Shown here in pieces: positions 46,391 through 55,272 of a stretch of 64,000 nt of DNA. This stretch comes from SUG2458 sp963651465 (GTDB taxonomy: Bacteria; Bacillota_I; Bacilli_A; RFN20; CAG-826). A model generated the notes under the pieces. The model was given only the letters and a program-made list of their open reading frames with translations. It was not told the DNA's origin and did no database searches. Numbering within the stretch: the first letter of the stretch is position 1; each line of letters begins with the position of its first letter. Where the stretch lies: contig CAVJPS010000008.1 of assembly GCA_963651465.1 (NCBI GenBank), forward strand, positions 1 through 64,000, written 5' to 3'. Both the position numbers and the translations under genes were made by a program.

Positions 46391-47326
46391 TTAATCTTTA
46401 TTAAAAAGCGGAGTTGATAAGTAACGATCGCCATTATCAGGCATTAATACAACAATTGTTTTACCTTTATTTTCTTCTCTTAAAGCTATTTCTTTTGCAG
46501 CATGTAAAGCAGCTCCCGAAGAAATACCTACAAATATACCATCAGTTTTAACAACTTCAGCACCAGTTAAAAACGCATCATCGTTTTCAATAGCAATAAC
46601 TTCATCATAAATTTTAGTATCTAATGTATCAGGAACAAATCCAGCGCCAATACCTTGAATTTTATGACTTCCTCCTACACCTTTAGTTAATACAGGAGAA
46701 GTAGCAGGTTCAACACCGATAATTTTAATATTAGGATTTTTTTCTTTTAAATATTTACCGACGCCAGAAATAGTACCACCAGTTCCAATACCTGATACAA
46801 AAATGTCAATTTGTCCTTCAGTATCGTTCCAAATTTCAGGACCGGTAGTTTCATAATGAGCTTTTGGGTTAGCCATATTAACAAATTGACCAGCGATTAT
46901 AGAATTAGGTATTTCTTTATTTAATTCTGTGGCTTTATCAATTGCACCTTTCATTCCCAATTTGCCATCAGTTAAAACTAATTCAGCACCATATGCCTTA
47001 ATTAAATTACGTCTTTCAACTGACATAGTTTCAGGTAAGGTAATAATTAATTTATAACCTTTAGCAGCACAAATTGCTGCTAAACCAATTCCGGTATTAC
47101 CACTAGTTGGTTCGATAATTGTAGAACCTTCTTTTAAAAGACCTTTTTGTTCGTAATCTTCAATAATTGATTTTGCTACTCGATCTTTAACAGATCCAGC
47201 TGGATTTAAACCTTCTACTTTAGCTAAAATGGTTGCCTTTAAATTATTTTTCTTATTGTAGTTAACTAATTCAATAAGTGGAGTATTACCAATTAATTCA
47301 TTTATACTTTTATATACTTTTTTCAT
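46391..47326 (-). CDS. cysK: Cysteine synthase (O-acetylserine sulfhydrylase)
   Basis: The 311-residue PLP enzyme makes cysteine from O-acetylserine and sulfide. PLP Lys lies in NPAGSVKDRVA (about 41-51), the substrate loop in EPTSGNTGIGLA (about 68-79) and the phosphate-binding loop in GIGTGGTISG (about 179-188). Length is standard. No other cysteine or sulfur genes are nearby. The leader is AT-rich with no recognised riboswitch. Confidence 0.96.
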   Translation of the reverse strand: MKKVYKSINELIGNTPLIELVNYNKKNNLKATILAKVEGLNPAGSVKDRVAKSIIEDYEQKGLLKEGSTIIEPTSGNTGIGLAAICAAKGYKLIITLPETMSVERRNLIKAYGAELVLTDGKLGMKGAIDKATELNKEIPNSIIAGQFVNMANPKAHYETTGPEIWNDTEGQIDIFVSGIGTGGTISGVGKYLKEKNPNIKIIGVEPATSPVLTKGVGGSHKIQGIGAGFVPDTLDTKIYDEVIAIENDDAFLTGAEVVKTDGIFVGISSGAALHAAKEIALREENKGKTIVVLMPDNGDRYLSTPLFNKD

Positions 47327-47398
47327 AACAATATCCTCTTCACTAAAATATTAAGATTTCTTTTAATTAATTTCAAATATTTATAATAACAAAGCAAA

Positions 47399-47433
47399 AA
47401 AAAGAACAAAATATATAATACTTTGTTCTTTTT
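47399..47433 (-). terminator. Terminator after the small membrane protein gene
   Basis: AAAGAACAAA and TTTGTTCTTT arms around a 10-base loop, with an A/T-rich tail. Confidence 0.75.
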
Positions 47434-47442
47434 AAGGTTTTT

Positions 47443-47799
47443 CTAGAATAATCCTAATAATGCCATTCCAGTTGTAACTTCCTCAGTTTTATGAATTAAC
47501 CATTCATATGTATCTGGGAAGAAGTGGAAAATGATAAGAACAGCGACTAATAAATAGAAGAAAATTCTAATAATGAAGTTTCTTTTAATAGTTGCTTCTA
47601 AGCCAACTACAATAACTAATGCTAGTAATGCAAAGTTTCTAATGACTTCAACTGTTGCAACTAACCATTCAATATTATCATAGAAATGAAAGTTAGCATT
47701 TAAGAGTGATACAACCCAAACAACTGCAATAACAAATGCAAGGATTTCACCAATAACATCAAATACTTTTTCTAATTTTAAACGGAATTCTTTACCCAT
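47443..47799 (-). CDS. Small membrane protein of unknown function
   Basis: The 118-residue protein has three likely membrane helices: about 15-33 (IGEILAFVIAVVWVVSLL), 50-66 (VIRNFALLALVIVVGL) and 72-93 (FIIRIFFYLLVAVLIIFHFF). N-terminal stretch is basic. I do not recognise the family. AGGAGGAA precedes the ATG, and a terminator follows, so it is a single-gene unit between cysK and the tRNA. Confidence 0.75.
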   Translation of the reverse strand: MGKEFRLKLEKVFDVIGEILAFVIAVVWVVSLLNANFHFYDNIEWLVATVEVIRNFALLALVIVVGLEATIKRNFIIRIFFYLLVAVLIIFHFFPDTYEWLIHKTEEVTTGMALLGLF

Positions 47800-47874
47800 T
47801 ATGATTTATTCCTCCTTCTTTAAATATAATTTTAATTTATTTGAGGAAGATACGCAATTCATAATTAATATTTT

Positions 47875-47905
47875 AATAAAAAAAGGAATAGTTTGAACTA
47901 TTCCT
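47875..47905 (-). terminator. Terminator after tRNA-Arg
   Basis: AGGAATAGT and ACTATTCCT arms with a T7 run on the - strand, 14 bases past the tRNA 3' end. Confidence 0.9.
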
Positions 47906-47918
47906 GATTTTTTAAAGA

Positions 47919-47995
47919 TGGTGTCCATGACACGATTCGAACGTGCGACCCACAGCTTAGAAGGCTGTTGCTCTATCCAGCTGAGCTACATGGAC
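47919..47995 (-). tRNA. tRNA-Arg (anticodon TCT)
   Basis: Read on the - strand: acceptor GTCCATG pairs with CATGGAC, discriminator A and an encoded CCA follow. The D arm is GCTCAGCTGGATAGAGC. The anticodon stem ACAGC/GCTGT encloses loop CTTCTAA with anticodon TCT, reading AGA. The T arm holds GTTCGAATC. 77 bases, followed by its own terminator. Confidence 0.96.
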
Positions 47996-48056
47996 ATAGA
48001 CAGCATAATAATATTAACATATTTTTTAAGAATTTCAATAATAAATATATAAAAAA

Positions 48057-49817
48057 TCATCTTAATTTTTCTAATGCGTCTTTTATATTTAATACTACAT
48101 CTTTGGGTAATATTTGTTCTAACTCTTCCAAAGAGGCTTCTTGAATATCTTTTATGGTAGGATAGCGAGAAAATAATAATTCTTTTCTTTTCTTTCCTAA
48201 GCCTTTAACATCATCAAACACTGACGATACCATACTTTTAGAACGTAATTCTTTATGGAAAGTAATAGCGTAGCGATGAACTTCATCTTGCATACGTACT
48301 AAAAAGAAGAATAAAGGTGATTTAGTTTGAACTATATATTTGTTACCTTCTTTATCCATTAATCCTTCGGTTTGATGTTTATCATTTTTATATAAACCTG
48401 CAAGATTAATATTTAAGCCAAGTTCTTCAAGAGCTTTACTTGCAGCGTGAATTTGTCCTAATCCACCATCAACAATAATTAAATCAGGAAAATCTTTGTT
48501 CTCTTCTTGTAACCTTTTATATCTTCTTTTTATAATTTCATGCATTGAAGCATAATCGTCGCGTGTTTCTTCATGTTCAATATGAAATTTACGGTATAAC
48601 TTTTTAGCTTTTTCCCCATTAACATAACAAACCATAGCACCAATTGCATTACTACCTTGAATATGAGAATTATCAAATAATTCAATTGTATAAGGTGTAT
48701 CAATATGCAACAATTCACCAAGTTCATTTAAAAGTGATAATTTGTCGTCGTCTAATCTTGCAGTTTCAAAATGTTCATCTAACCCTGCTTTAGCATTTTT
48801 TAAAGCAATATTAATAAGTTCTAATTTGGGTCCTTGAGAATAGGTTAAAACTTTTGCATTTAAAATTGTGCCAAGGATATCAACTATATCACTATTTGCA
48901 ACGACTACTTCTTTTGGTAAAGAATGTTTTTGATAATATTGCGCAATTAATTCAATTGTTTCTTCGTTAATATCATCACTTTCTTCTACTACAAACAAAT
49001 TCTTGCCTAATAATTTACCTTTTCTATATGTAAGAACAGCTAAACAAATATAATTATCACGAGCAGAAACAGCAAAAACATCTCTATCCACATAATCAAA
49101 AGATTGAACACTTTGTTTTAAAATAACGTGATCAATGGCATCTAATGTTTTCTTATATTCTGCAGCTTTTTCATAATTCATTTCATTAGATTCTTTAATC
49201 ATTAAATTATATATTTCTTTACGTTTAGTATCATCATTACCATTTAAAAAGTCTTCTATTTCTTTTAAAATATCCTCATATACTTTATCATCTATTTTAT
49301 TAACACAAGGTCCTAAACATTGTCCTAAATGATAATAAAGGCATGGGGAAGATTTTAATACTTTACATTTACGTAAAGGATAAATACGATTTAATAAATC
49401 AATAACTTCATAACACGCACCAGCATTTGGAAATGGTCCAAAATAGCGATAAGATTTATCTTTATCGTCGTGCATTATTTTTAAACATACAAAATCATCT
49501 TTTTTAATACCTATATAAGGATAAGACTTTCCATCTTTTAATAAGATATTAAATCTAGGATAGTGTTTTTGAATAAGATTAATTTCCAGTAATAAAGCTT
49601 CTTTTTCTGAACTTGTTTGTATAGTTTCAAAATGATCAACTTCCCTTACCATACGAGCAACTTTTCCAACTTGAGGACGTAAAAAATATTGCGAAACTCT
49701 TTTTCGTAAGTTCTTAGCTTTACCAACATAAATCACCTTATTATTAACGTTATACATTAAATAAGTTCCAGGTGATTCACTAAGCAATTCAATTTCTTTT
49801 GAAAGTACTTCGTTCAT
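48057..49817 (-). CDS. uvrC: Excinuclease ABC subunit C
   Basis: The 586-residue protein has an N-terminal GIY-YIG nuclease domain (GTYLMYNVNNKVIYVGKAKNL), a UvrB-interaction helix pair (about 200-235), the RNase H-like second nuclease domain (IELFDNSHIQGSNAIGAMV, about 385 on) and a C-terminal HhH region. It cuts on both sides of DNA lesions with UvrAB. ATG 49817 follows GGAGAGGT. It is the only gene here that I read as ending in TGA. Confidence 0.96.
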   Translation of the reverse strand: MNEVLSKEIELLSESPGTYLMYNVNNKVIYVGKAKNLRKRVSQYFLRPQVGKVARMVREVDHFETIQTSSEKEALLLEINLIQKHYPRFNILLKDGKSYPYIGIKKDDFVCLKIMHDDKDKSYRYFGPFPNAGACYEVIDLLNRIYPLRKCKVLKSSPCLYYHLGQCLGPCVNKIDDKVYEDILKEIEDFLNGNDDTKRKEIYNLMIKESNEMNYEKAAEYKKTLDAIDHVILKQSVQSFDYVDRDVFAVSARDNYICLAVLTYRKGKLLGKNLFVVEESDDINEETIELIAQYYQKHSLPKEVVVANSDIVDILGTILNAKVLTYSQGPKLELINIALKNAKAGLDEHFETARLDDDKLSLLNELGELLHIDTPYTIELFDNSHIQGSNAIGAMVCYVNGEKAKKLYRKFHIEHEETRDDYASMHEIIKRRYKRLQEENKDFPDLIIVDGGLGQIHAASKALEELGLNINLAGLYKNDKHQTEGLMDKEGNKYIVQTKSPLFFFLVRMQDEVHRYAITFHKELRSKSMVSSVFDDVKGLGKKRKELLFSRYPTIKDIQEASLEELEQILPKDVVLNIKDALEKLR

Positions 49818-49901
49818 TTTTACCTCTCCATTCAAATTGAAATTACAATTCCTACTTTAATTATAATGGTAAATATAAATTTATAGTGTAAAAGACATAA
49901 A

Positions 49902-52217
49902 TTATTTTAAGTTAACAACAGTAGCTCCTACTCCGCCTTCACCTGCGCCACCAAATCTAAATGAATCAACAAATTTTTGATTCTTTAGATAATTGTGAAC
50001 TGCAGTACGTAAAGCACCAGTTCCTGAACCATGAATAATACGAACACATTTAACTTTACGAGCTACACATGTATCTAGATATTTAATTACTTGATCCATT
50101 GCTTCATCAACGTGTAATCCAATAATGTTTAATTCTAATGGTACAGATTTAGACATAATAAATTGATCTGTTTTGGTATTACGTGGTGCAACTTTATTTT
50201 TAGGAGCTAATGTTTTAATAACTTTATTCTTTTTAGTATTAACATTTAAACCTTCTTGAGTAACTACTACTAGATTATTTTTATTCATACGAATGATTTT
50301 ACCAATCATATTTGTGTCACGAATTTTAACATAATCTCCAATTTCTACCTCTTCATTAGCAAATTCAATTTCTGGCTCTTCGTTAACTAAATTATCTAAT
50401 TGCTTTTTAGCAGCAGTAATTGTATGTAATTTAACTTCATTTTGTTTTAATTCATTTAAAATATTATCAATTTCTTTTTTAGCTTCCGCAATTAAAAGCT
50501 CTTTTTCTTCTTCAGCGCTTTGTTTTGCTTCTTCTCTTATTTTGTCAATATTTGCTAACACCTTATTAGATTCTTCTTCACGACGTTTTAATTCATTTTC
50601 ACGTTTATTTAAATCAGTATTAATCTTCTCATTTAATAATATTTGTTTTTCTAATTTATTAATAACTTCATCTAGGTTTTTATCTTGTTTACCTTCTAAA
50701 TATGCACGAGCGTTTCTTATTAAATCTTCACGTAAACCAAAACGCATTGCAACTTCAATACCATATGATTTACCAGGCATACCTACTTTAATTTTATATG
50801 TTGGCATAAACTTTTCTTCATCGTATAAAGCTGAAGCATTCAAAATATTAGATTTTTCCATTGCTAAAAGTTTCACACCTTCATAGTGAGAAGAAACAAT
50901 AGCAAAACTATGTTTAGCAAGAATTTCATTAATAACAGAAACAGCAATTGCTTCACCTTCAAGTGGTGAAGTACCTGTTCCAAGTTCGTCAATTAAAATA
51001 ATATCTTTACCACCAATATTATTCATAATGGATGCAATATTTAAAATATGGGCGCTAAATGTTGAAAGATTTTCTTCTATTGATTGATTATCACCGACAT
51101 CAAGATATATATGATTAAACATTGATAAATGTGCTTTTTCTGAAGTTGGAATAGGCATTGCACATTGTGTCATTAAAATAAGTAATCCTACAGTTTTTAA
51201 TGCTACTGTTTTACCACCAGCATTTGGACCTGTAATAATCATTACTCGTTCGTCACTAGTTAAATCAAAACTATTTGCAACTACTTTATTTTTATCTAAT
51301 AAAGGATGCTTGGCATTTTTTAAATGTACTTGTTGCTCTTTATGAAGAATAGCAGTATAGCCATCGATTTCAATACCATATAATGCTTTTGCTTGTACAT
51401 AATCTAAATAGCCAATCATTGCATTATTGTTTCGTAAGTCACTTTCAAAAGCAATTACTTCTCTTGTTAAAGACATTAAAATACGTTTGATTTCTTCTTG
51501 TTCGTCTAAGCGAAGTAAATATATTTTATTATTTAATTCAACAATAGAATTTGGTTCAATAAATGTTGTTTCACCAGTATTTGATACATCGTGAATAATA
51601 CCATTAATTTTATGTTTATCACTAGTTTTAACAGGCAAAACAAAATGATCATTTCGTAATGTAACATTGCCGTCACTTAAGATTGCACTATAAGTACGAA
51701 CTAAGCCATTAATTTTAGCTTGTAACTCACTTTCAGTAGAAACGATTTTTTTACGAATAGATGAAAGGGTTGAAGAAGCATTATCATAAATAGTTAAATT
51801 AGGTGATATAACTCCTTTAATACTGTTTTCTAGATTTGAAAGATTTGAAAAATCTCTTACATATTCTTTTAATAAAGGACTATCAATAGTAAGTTTGTTA
51901 ATAAAGTTAATAACTTTTAATGAAGTATTAATATCTTCAGCAATATCATTTAAGTCTTTAGGTGTTAAAATACCACCTTTAAGTGCAAAACTAATTAATG
52001 GCTCTAAATCAATTGATGTTACAATTGGCAAATTACCAGTCTTAGTTATTACAAGCATTGCTTCATCAACTATTTTTAATTCACGTTCAAGAATTAAATA
52101 ATCATCAATCATTGAAACGTCAGTAGCATTTTTCTTTCCTAATTCAGTTTTTGTATAAAATTTGATTTTATCTTCTATTCTAGATAACTCTAAAACTTGT
52201 CTTACATCTTTCATCAT
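49902..52217 (-). CDS. mutS2: MutS2 endonuclease/ATPase
   Basis: The 771-residue protein has the MutS-type ATPase with ITGPNAGGKTVALKT, DELGTGTSPLEG, a Glu/Lys coiled-coil insert (about 510-610) and a C-terminal Smr nuclease domain with LELNIIGLHVDEAMD and IIHGSGTGALR. MutS2 suppresses recombination or splits collided ribosomes, depending on species. The start could be ATG 52217 or 52214, or GTG 52223; GGTG upstream favours an ATG. It is divergent from rnhC. Confidence 0.95.
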   Translation of the reverse strand: MMKDVRQVLELSRIEDKIKFYTKTELGKKNATDVSMIDDYLILERELKIVDEAMLVITKTGNLPIVTSIDLEPLISFALKGGILTPKDLNDIAEDINTSLKVINFINKLTIDSPLLKEYVRDFSNLSNLENSIKGVISPNLTIYDNASSTLSSIRKKIVSTESELQAKINGLVRTYSAILSDGNVTLRNDHFVLPVKTSDKHKINGIIHDVSNTGETTFIEPNSIVELNNKIYLLRLDEQEEIKRILMSLTREVIAFESDLRNNNAMIGYLDYVQAKALYGIEIDGYTAILHKEQQVHLKNAKHPLLDKNKVVANSFDLTSDERVMIITGPNAGGKTVALKTVGLLILMTQCAMPIPTSEKAHLSMFNHIYLDVGDNQSIEENLSTFSAHILNIASIMNNIGGKDIILIDELGTGTSPLEGEAIAVSVINEILAKHSFAIVSSHYEGVKLLAMEKSNILNASALYDEEKFMPTYKIKVGMPGKSYGIEVAMRFGLREDLIRNARAYLEGKQDKNLDEVINKLEKQILLNEKINTDLNKRENELKRREEESNKVLANIDKIREEAKQSAEEEKELLIAEAKKEIDNILNELKQNEVKLHTITAAKKQLDNLVNEEPEIEFANEEVEIGDYVKIRDTNMIGKIIRMNKNNLVVVTQEGLNVNTKKNKVIKTLAPKNKVAPRNTKTDQFIMSKSVPLELNIIGLHVDEAMDQVIKYLDTCVARKVKCVRIIHGSGTGALRTAVHNYLKNQKFVDSFRFGGAGEGGVGATVVNLK

Positions 52218-52327
52218 AATCACCGAAATTATAATAACATATATATTTATATATTATAATAATTATAAATTTTATTTAGAAATATTTTTTAAAATATGCT
52301 ATATTTAATATGGGGGGGATAGCGAAT

Positions 52328-53260
52328 ATGAATAAGGAGTCTGTAACTATTATTGTAGACGACGCTATGTTGGAAAATATTCGTAATGAATACACTTCTT
52401 TTTTGTGTCCAAATAGTGGCGAATATATCGTATTCTTTGCCCGTACACCTAAAATTGTTATAACAGCTTATAAATCAAAAAAAGAAAATGAACATAAAGT
52501 CACATTTAATGGCGAAGATGCTTTAGCAGAAGCAAAGAAATTTGACGAAAATGCTCAATTAACCGAAGAAAAGCCTGCAACTTTATCATTTTGGATTGAC
52601 ACAAATACTCAGTTGGGTAGTGATGAGGTTGGTACTGGAGACTTTTTTGGACCTATTGTTGTTGCTGCTTCACTTGTAACAAAAGAAGATATAAAACATT
52701 TAAAAGAACTTGGTATTGATGATTCTAAAAAGATGACTGATAAGCACATTCGTGAACTAGTTCCTGAATTAATGAAAAAATACCGTTATGTTCAATTCAC
52801 TTGTACTCCAGAAAAATATAATAGACTTATCGAAATGGGATTAAATATGAACGCTGTAAAAGCATATCTTCATAACGAAGTATTATTATATCTTTCAAAG
52901 AAATTCAAAGGTAATTATCCTACATATGTAGATCAATTTTGTCCTGAATCAAATTATTATGAATATTTGCACGGAAATAAACTTGTAAAAGAAGTTAAAC
53001 AAAGTATTATCTTTAAAACAAAAGGAGAATCTTATTATCCTTGTGTTGCATTAGCATCTTGTATTGCTCGTTATGCATTCTTAATTCGTATGGATCAATT
53101 ACGTAAAGAATATGGTATGACATTCCCATTTGGTGCTTCTAGTAAAGTTGATGATTTCGCAAATAGATTTATTGCAAAACATGGTTTTGAAAAATTAAAA
53201 GATGTATGTAAGACAAATTTTAGAAACTACACAGAAGCTTTAAAAAGAAACAAAAAATAG
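52328..53260 (+). CDS. rnhC: Ribonuclease HIII
   Basis: The 310-residue type 2 RNase H has an N-terminal substrate-binding (TBP-like) domain (about 1-90) and a catalytic domain beginning GSDEVGTGDFFGPIVVAA, with further acidic residues in GIDDSKKMTD and KVDDFA. It removes RNA from RNA-DNA hybrids. ATG 52328 is preceded by a run of seven G in place of an ordinary Shine-Dalgarno sequence. It is the second gene against the local strand trend. Position opposite mutS2 resembles the B. subtilis rnhC neighbourhood. Confidence 0.95.
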   Translation: MNKESVTIIVDDAMLENIRNEYTSFLCPNSGEYIVFFARTPKIVITAYKSKKENEHKVTFNGEDALAEAKKFDENAQLTEEKPATLSFWIDTNTQLGSDEVGTGDFFGPIVVAASLVTKEDIKHLKELGIDDSKKMTDKHIRELVPELMKKYRYVQFTCTPEKYNRLIEMGLNMNAVKAYLHNEVLLYLSKKFKGNYPTYVDQFCPESNYYEYLHGNKLVKEVKQSIIFKTKGESYYPCVALASCIARYAFLIRMDQLRKEYGMTFPFGASSKVDDFANRFIAKHGFEKLKDVCKTNFRNYTEALKRNKK

Positions 53261-53289
53261 CAACTATTAGTAATTGCTATTTTTTTTGT
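53250..53289. terminator. Terminator between rnhC and the small membrane gene
   Basis: AAATAGCAA and TTGCTATTT arms overlapping the rnhC stop, with A and T runs on the two sides, so it may serve both converging genes. Confidence 0.75.
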
Positions 53290-53294
53290 ACTTT

Positions 53295-53726
53295 TTAATT
53301 GTTAACATTTTCAACTTTAATATTCACTATATCTTTTTTACATATTTTTTTTATAGCTTTGGAAATAGTAAAATAATAGAATGCATAATATCCAAAGTTC
53401 AATGGAATAAAAATAGTCCAATAATATAAAAAATCAGCAGTATGATAAAATATTTTACCAGCTTCGTTTATTGCTTCCCAAGAACATAGATTTCCAACTA
53501 AACAAGAAACTATGTTTAAAATAAAGAAAGGTAAAAGTAAAAGAAACAAATAACTTTTGCGCTTATATACATGAAGTATGTTATCTAATTTATTTAGTTT
53601 AAGCATTAAAATAAATGCCCATATAAAAAGTACTATCGATAAAATGGTAATCTTTATTAAAGGACCATATTTACAACCAAAAATAAAATGATAACCTAGC
53701 CATCCTGATGCAAATGTTAAGGTCAT
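53295..53726 (-). CDS. Multi-pass membrane protein of unknown function, probably frameshifted at its 5' end
   Basis: The 143 residues from ATG 53726 form about four membrane helices (for example ITILSIVLFIWAFILML and YLFLLLLPFFILNIVSCLVG). I do not recognise the family. The first helix seems to begin upstream of the ATG. One frame over, a reading frame from GTG 53848 (34 codons, charged, ending at a TAA near 53745) would join it if the seven-A run read on the - strand at 53759-53765 had one more A. The extended protein would overlap the end of the 53838-54203 gene. An assembly error, a true frameshift, or slippage are all possible. Confidence 0.55.
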   Translation of the reverse strand: MTLTFASGWLGYHFIFGCKYGPLIKITILSIVLFIWAFILMLKLNKLDNILHVYKRKSYLFLLLLPFFILNIVSCLVGNLCSWEAINEAGKIFYHTADFLYYWTIFIPLNFGYYAFYYFTISKAIKKICKKDIVNIKVENVNN

Positions 53727-53837
53727 AATTCCCCAGGGAATGCTTATAAATTTTGATATTTTTTTCGTTCTTCTTCACTATTAAATTCTACGTCATTTAT
53801 AAATTTTTTATAAAAACAATTTGTTTTCGATTTTTCC

Positions 53838-54203
53838 TTAGATTCCACCAAATATAAATCCCCTTCCATTAACTTCATATCCACACGCAAACCCTTCTTG
53901 TCTACTACCATGATATATCATTTCTGCAAAAACAATAATCGCTAATATTGCAAATATAACAATTACAGCACCTAAAACATGAGCCATAATTGGCGCATCA
54001 CGTGAAAATAATCCAATAAAATCATCCCACGTAGTTGCTAAAAAATTCTTAACACTTTCAATAAAAGTGCTAGCAAATGTAATCCCTACAGATGATAACA
54101 TATCAAGAAACGATTTAATAGATGAAGTATTGACACAAGATGTATTACACCCACTTGCAGCAATACCAGCTACAAGTAATAGTTCTGTACTAGAAACTAA
54201 CAT
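53838..54203 (-). CDS. Small membrane protein of unknown function
   Basis: The 121-residue protein starts with a hydrophobic stretch MLVSSTELLLVAGIAASGC that looks like a lipobox but lacks the usual basic residues. An amphipathic Ser/Phe region (about 35-70) and one strong membrane helix (about 76-98, VLGAVIVIFAILAIIVFA) follow, then a Gly-rich tail. No family recognised. AGGATGA precedes the ATG. The next gene begins overlapping its stop. A run of six G lies about 40 bases upstream. Confidence 0.55.
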   Translation of the reverse strand: MLVSSTELLLVAGIAASGCNTSCVNTSSIKSFLDMLSSVGITFASTFIESVKNFLATTWDDFIGLFSRDAPIMAHVLGAVIVIFAILAIIVFAEMIYHGSRQEGFACGYEVNGRGFIFGGI

Positions 54204-54296
54204 TTAAAAATTCATCCTGGTTTTTATAACCAAGTTAAATAATCCCCCCGAAAGGTATTTGTCAATAAAAAAAGAATATGTAATTAAAAAAATGTA

Positions 54297-54332
54297 ATAA
54301 AAACATCAGATATTTTAAATACCCGATGTTAA
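54297..54332 (-). terminator. Terminator after the RluA-family gene
   Basis: AACATC and GATGTT outer arms with partial pairing inside, then a T5 run on the - strand. Confidence 0.65.
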
Positions 54333-54339
54333 GAATAAT

Positions 54340-55269
54340 TTATTTATTTTCGTTACGTAATTCTTCTAAAACACTTTCAAAATATGAAGGAATAGGTGTT
54401 TCAAAAGTCATTTCTTTATTAGTTCTTGGATGGACGAAAGTTATTTTATAGGCATGTAAGAGTTGCCCTTTATCGTATAAATTATTTTTACGACTACCAT
54501 ATACCAAATCGCCTTCTAATGGATGACCGATATAAGTTAAATGAACTCTAATTTGGTGAGTTCTACCTGTTTCTAGTCGACAACTTATTAAAGTATAATT
54601 TTTAAATCTTTCAAGCACATGGACGTGTGTTGTAGCACTTTTACCATCTTTAGTATTAACTGCCATTTTCATACGATCACTTGGATCACGTCCAATTGGA
54701 GCAATGATACGACAATCATCTTCGTGAATTACACCTTTTACTAAAGCATAATATTCACGATACATTGAGTGAGTAGCAAGTTGTTCTGCAATACCTTGGT
54801 GAGTAAAATCATTTTTACACACTACAATCAATCCACTAGTATCTTTATCAATACGATGGACAATACCAGGACGTTTAACACCATTTATGCCACTTAAATC
54901 TTTACAATGATATAAACAAGCATTAACTAATGTATCACTATTGTGTCCATTGCTTGGATGAACGACCATACCTTGCTTTTTATTAATAACTAATAGATCA
55001 TTATCTTCGTAAACAATATCAAGAGGTATATCTTGTGGTTCGATTTTGGAATCATCACTTTCTTTATTAAGAACTATAATTTCATCATTAAGTTTTAATT
55101 TATATGAAGGTTTTACTAATTGTCCATTAACAGTAATTAATTCATCTTCAATCATATGAGTAACATTACTTCTTGTTAATTCATTTTTGAATAAAGTTAA
55201 AGCTTTATCAATACGTTCATTGATAGCGTTGCTTTCTTCATCAACAATGAATTTTTCAATATTATTCAT
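54340..55269 (-). CDS. rluD: RluA/RluD-family 23S rRNA pseudouridine synthase
   Basis: The 309-residue enzyme has an N-terminal S4 RNA-binding domain (about 14-75) and the catalytic motif HRIDKDTSGLIVV with the active Asp (about 138-150), plus GRTHQIRVHL. It makes pseudouridine in rRNA. It is 3 bases after lspA, the conserved ileS-lspA-rluD order. The exact rRNA target cannot be set from sequence; RluD-type is the best guess. Confidence 0.92.
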   Translation of the reverse strand: MNNIEKFIVDEESNAINERIDKALTLFKNELTRSNVTHMIEDELITVNGQLVKPSYKLKLNDEIIVLNKESDDSKIEPQDIPLDIVYEDNDLLVINKKQGMVVHPSNGHNSDTLVNACLYHCKDLSGINGVKRPGIVHRIDKDTSGLIVVCKNDFTHQGIAEQLATHSMYREYYALVKGVIHEDDCRIIAPIGRDPSDRMKMAVNTKDGKSATTHVHVLERFKNYTLISCRLETGRTHQIRVHLTYIGHPLEGDLVYGSRKNNLYDKGQLLHAYKITFVHPRTNKEMTFETPIPSYFESVLEELRNENK

Positions 55270-55272
55270 AAC

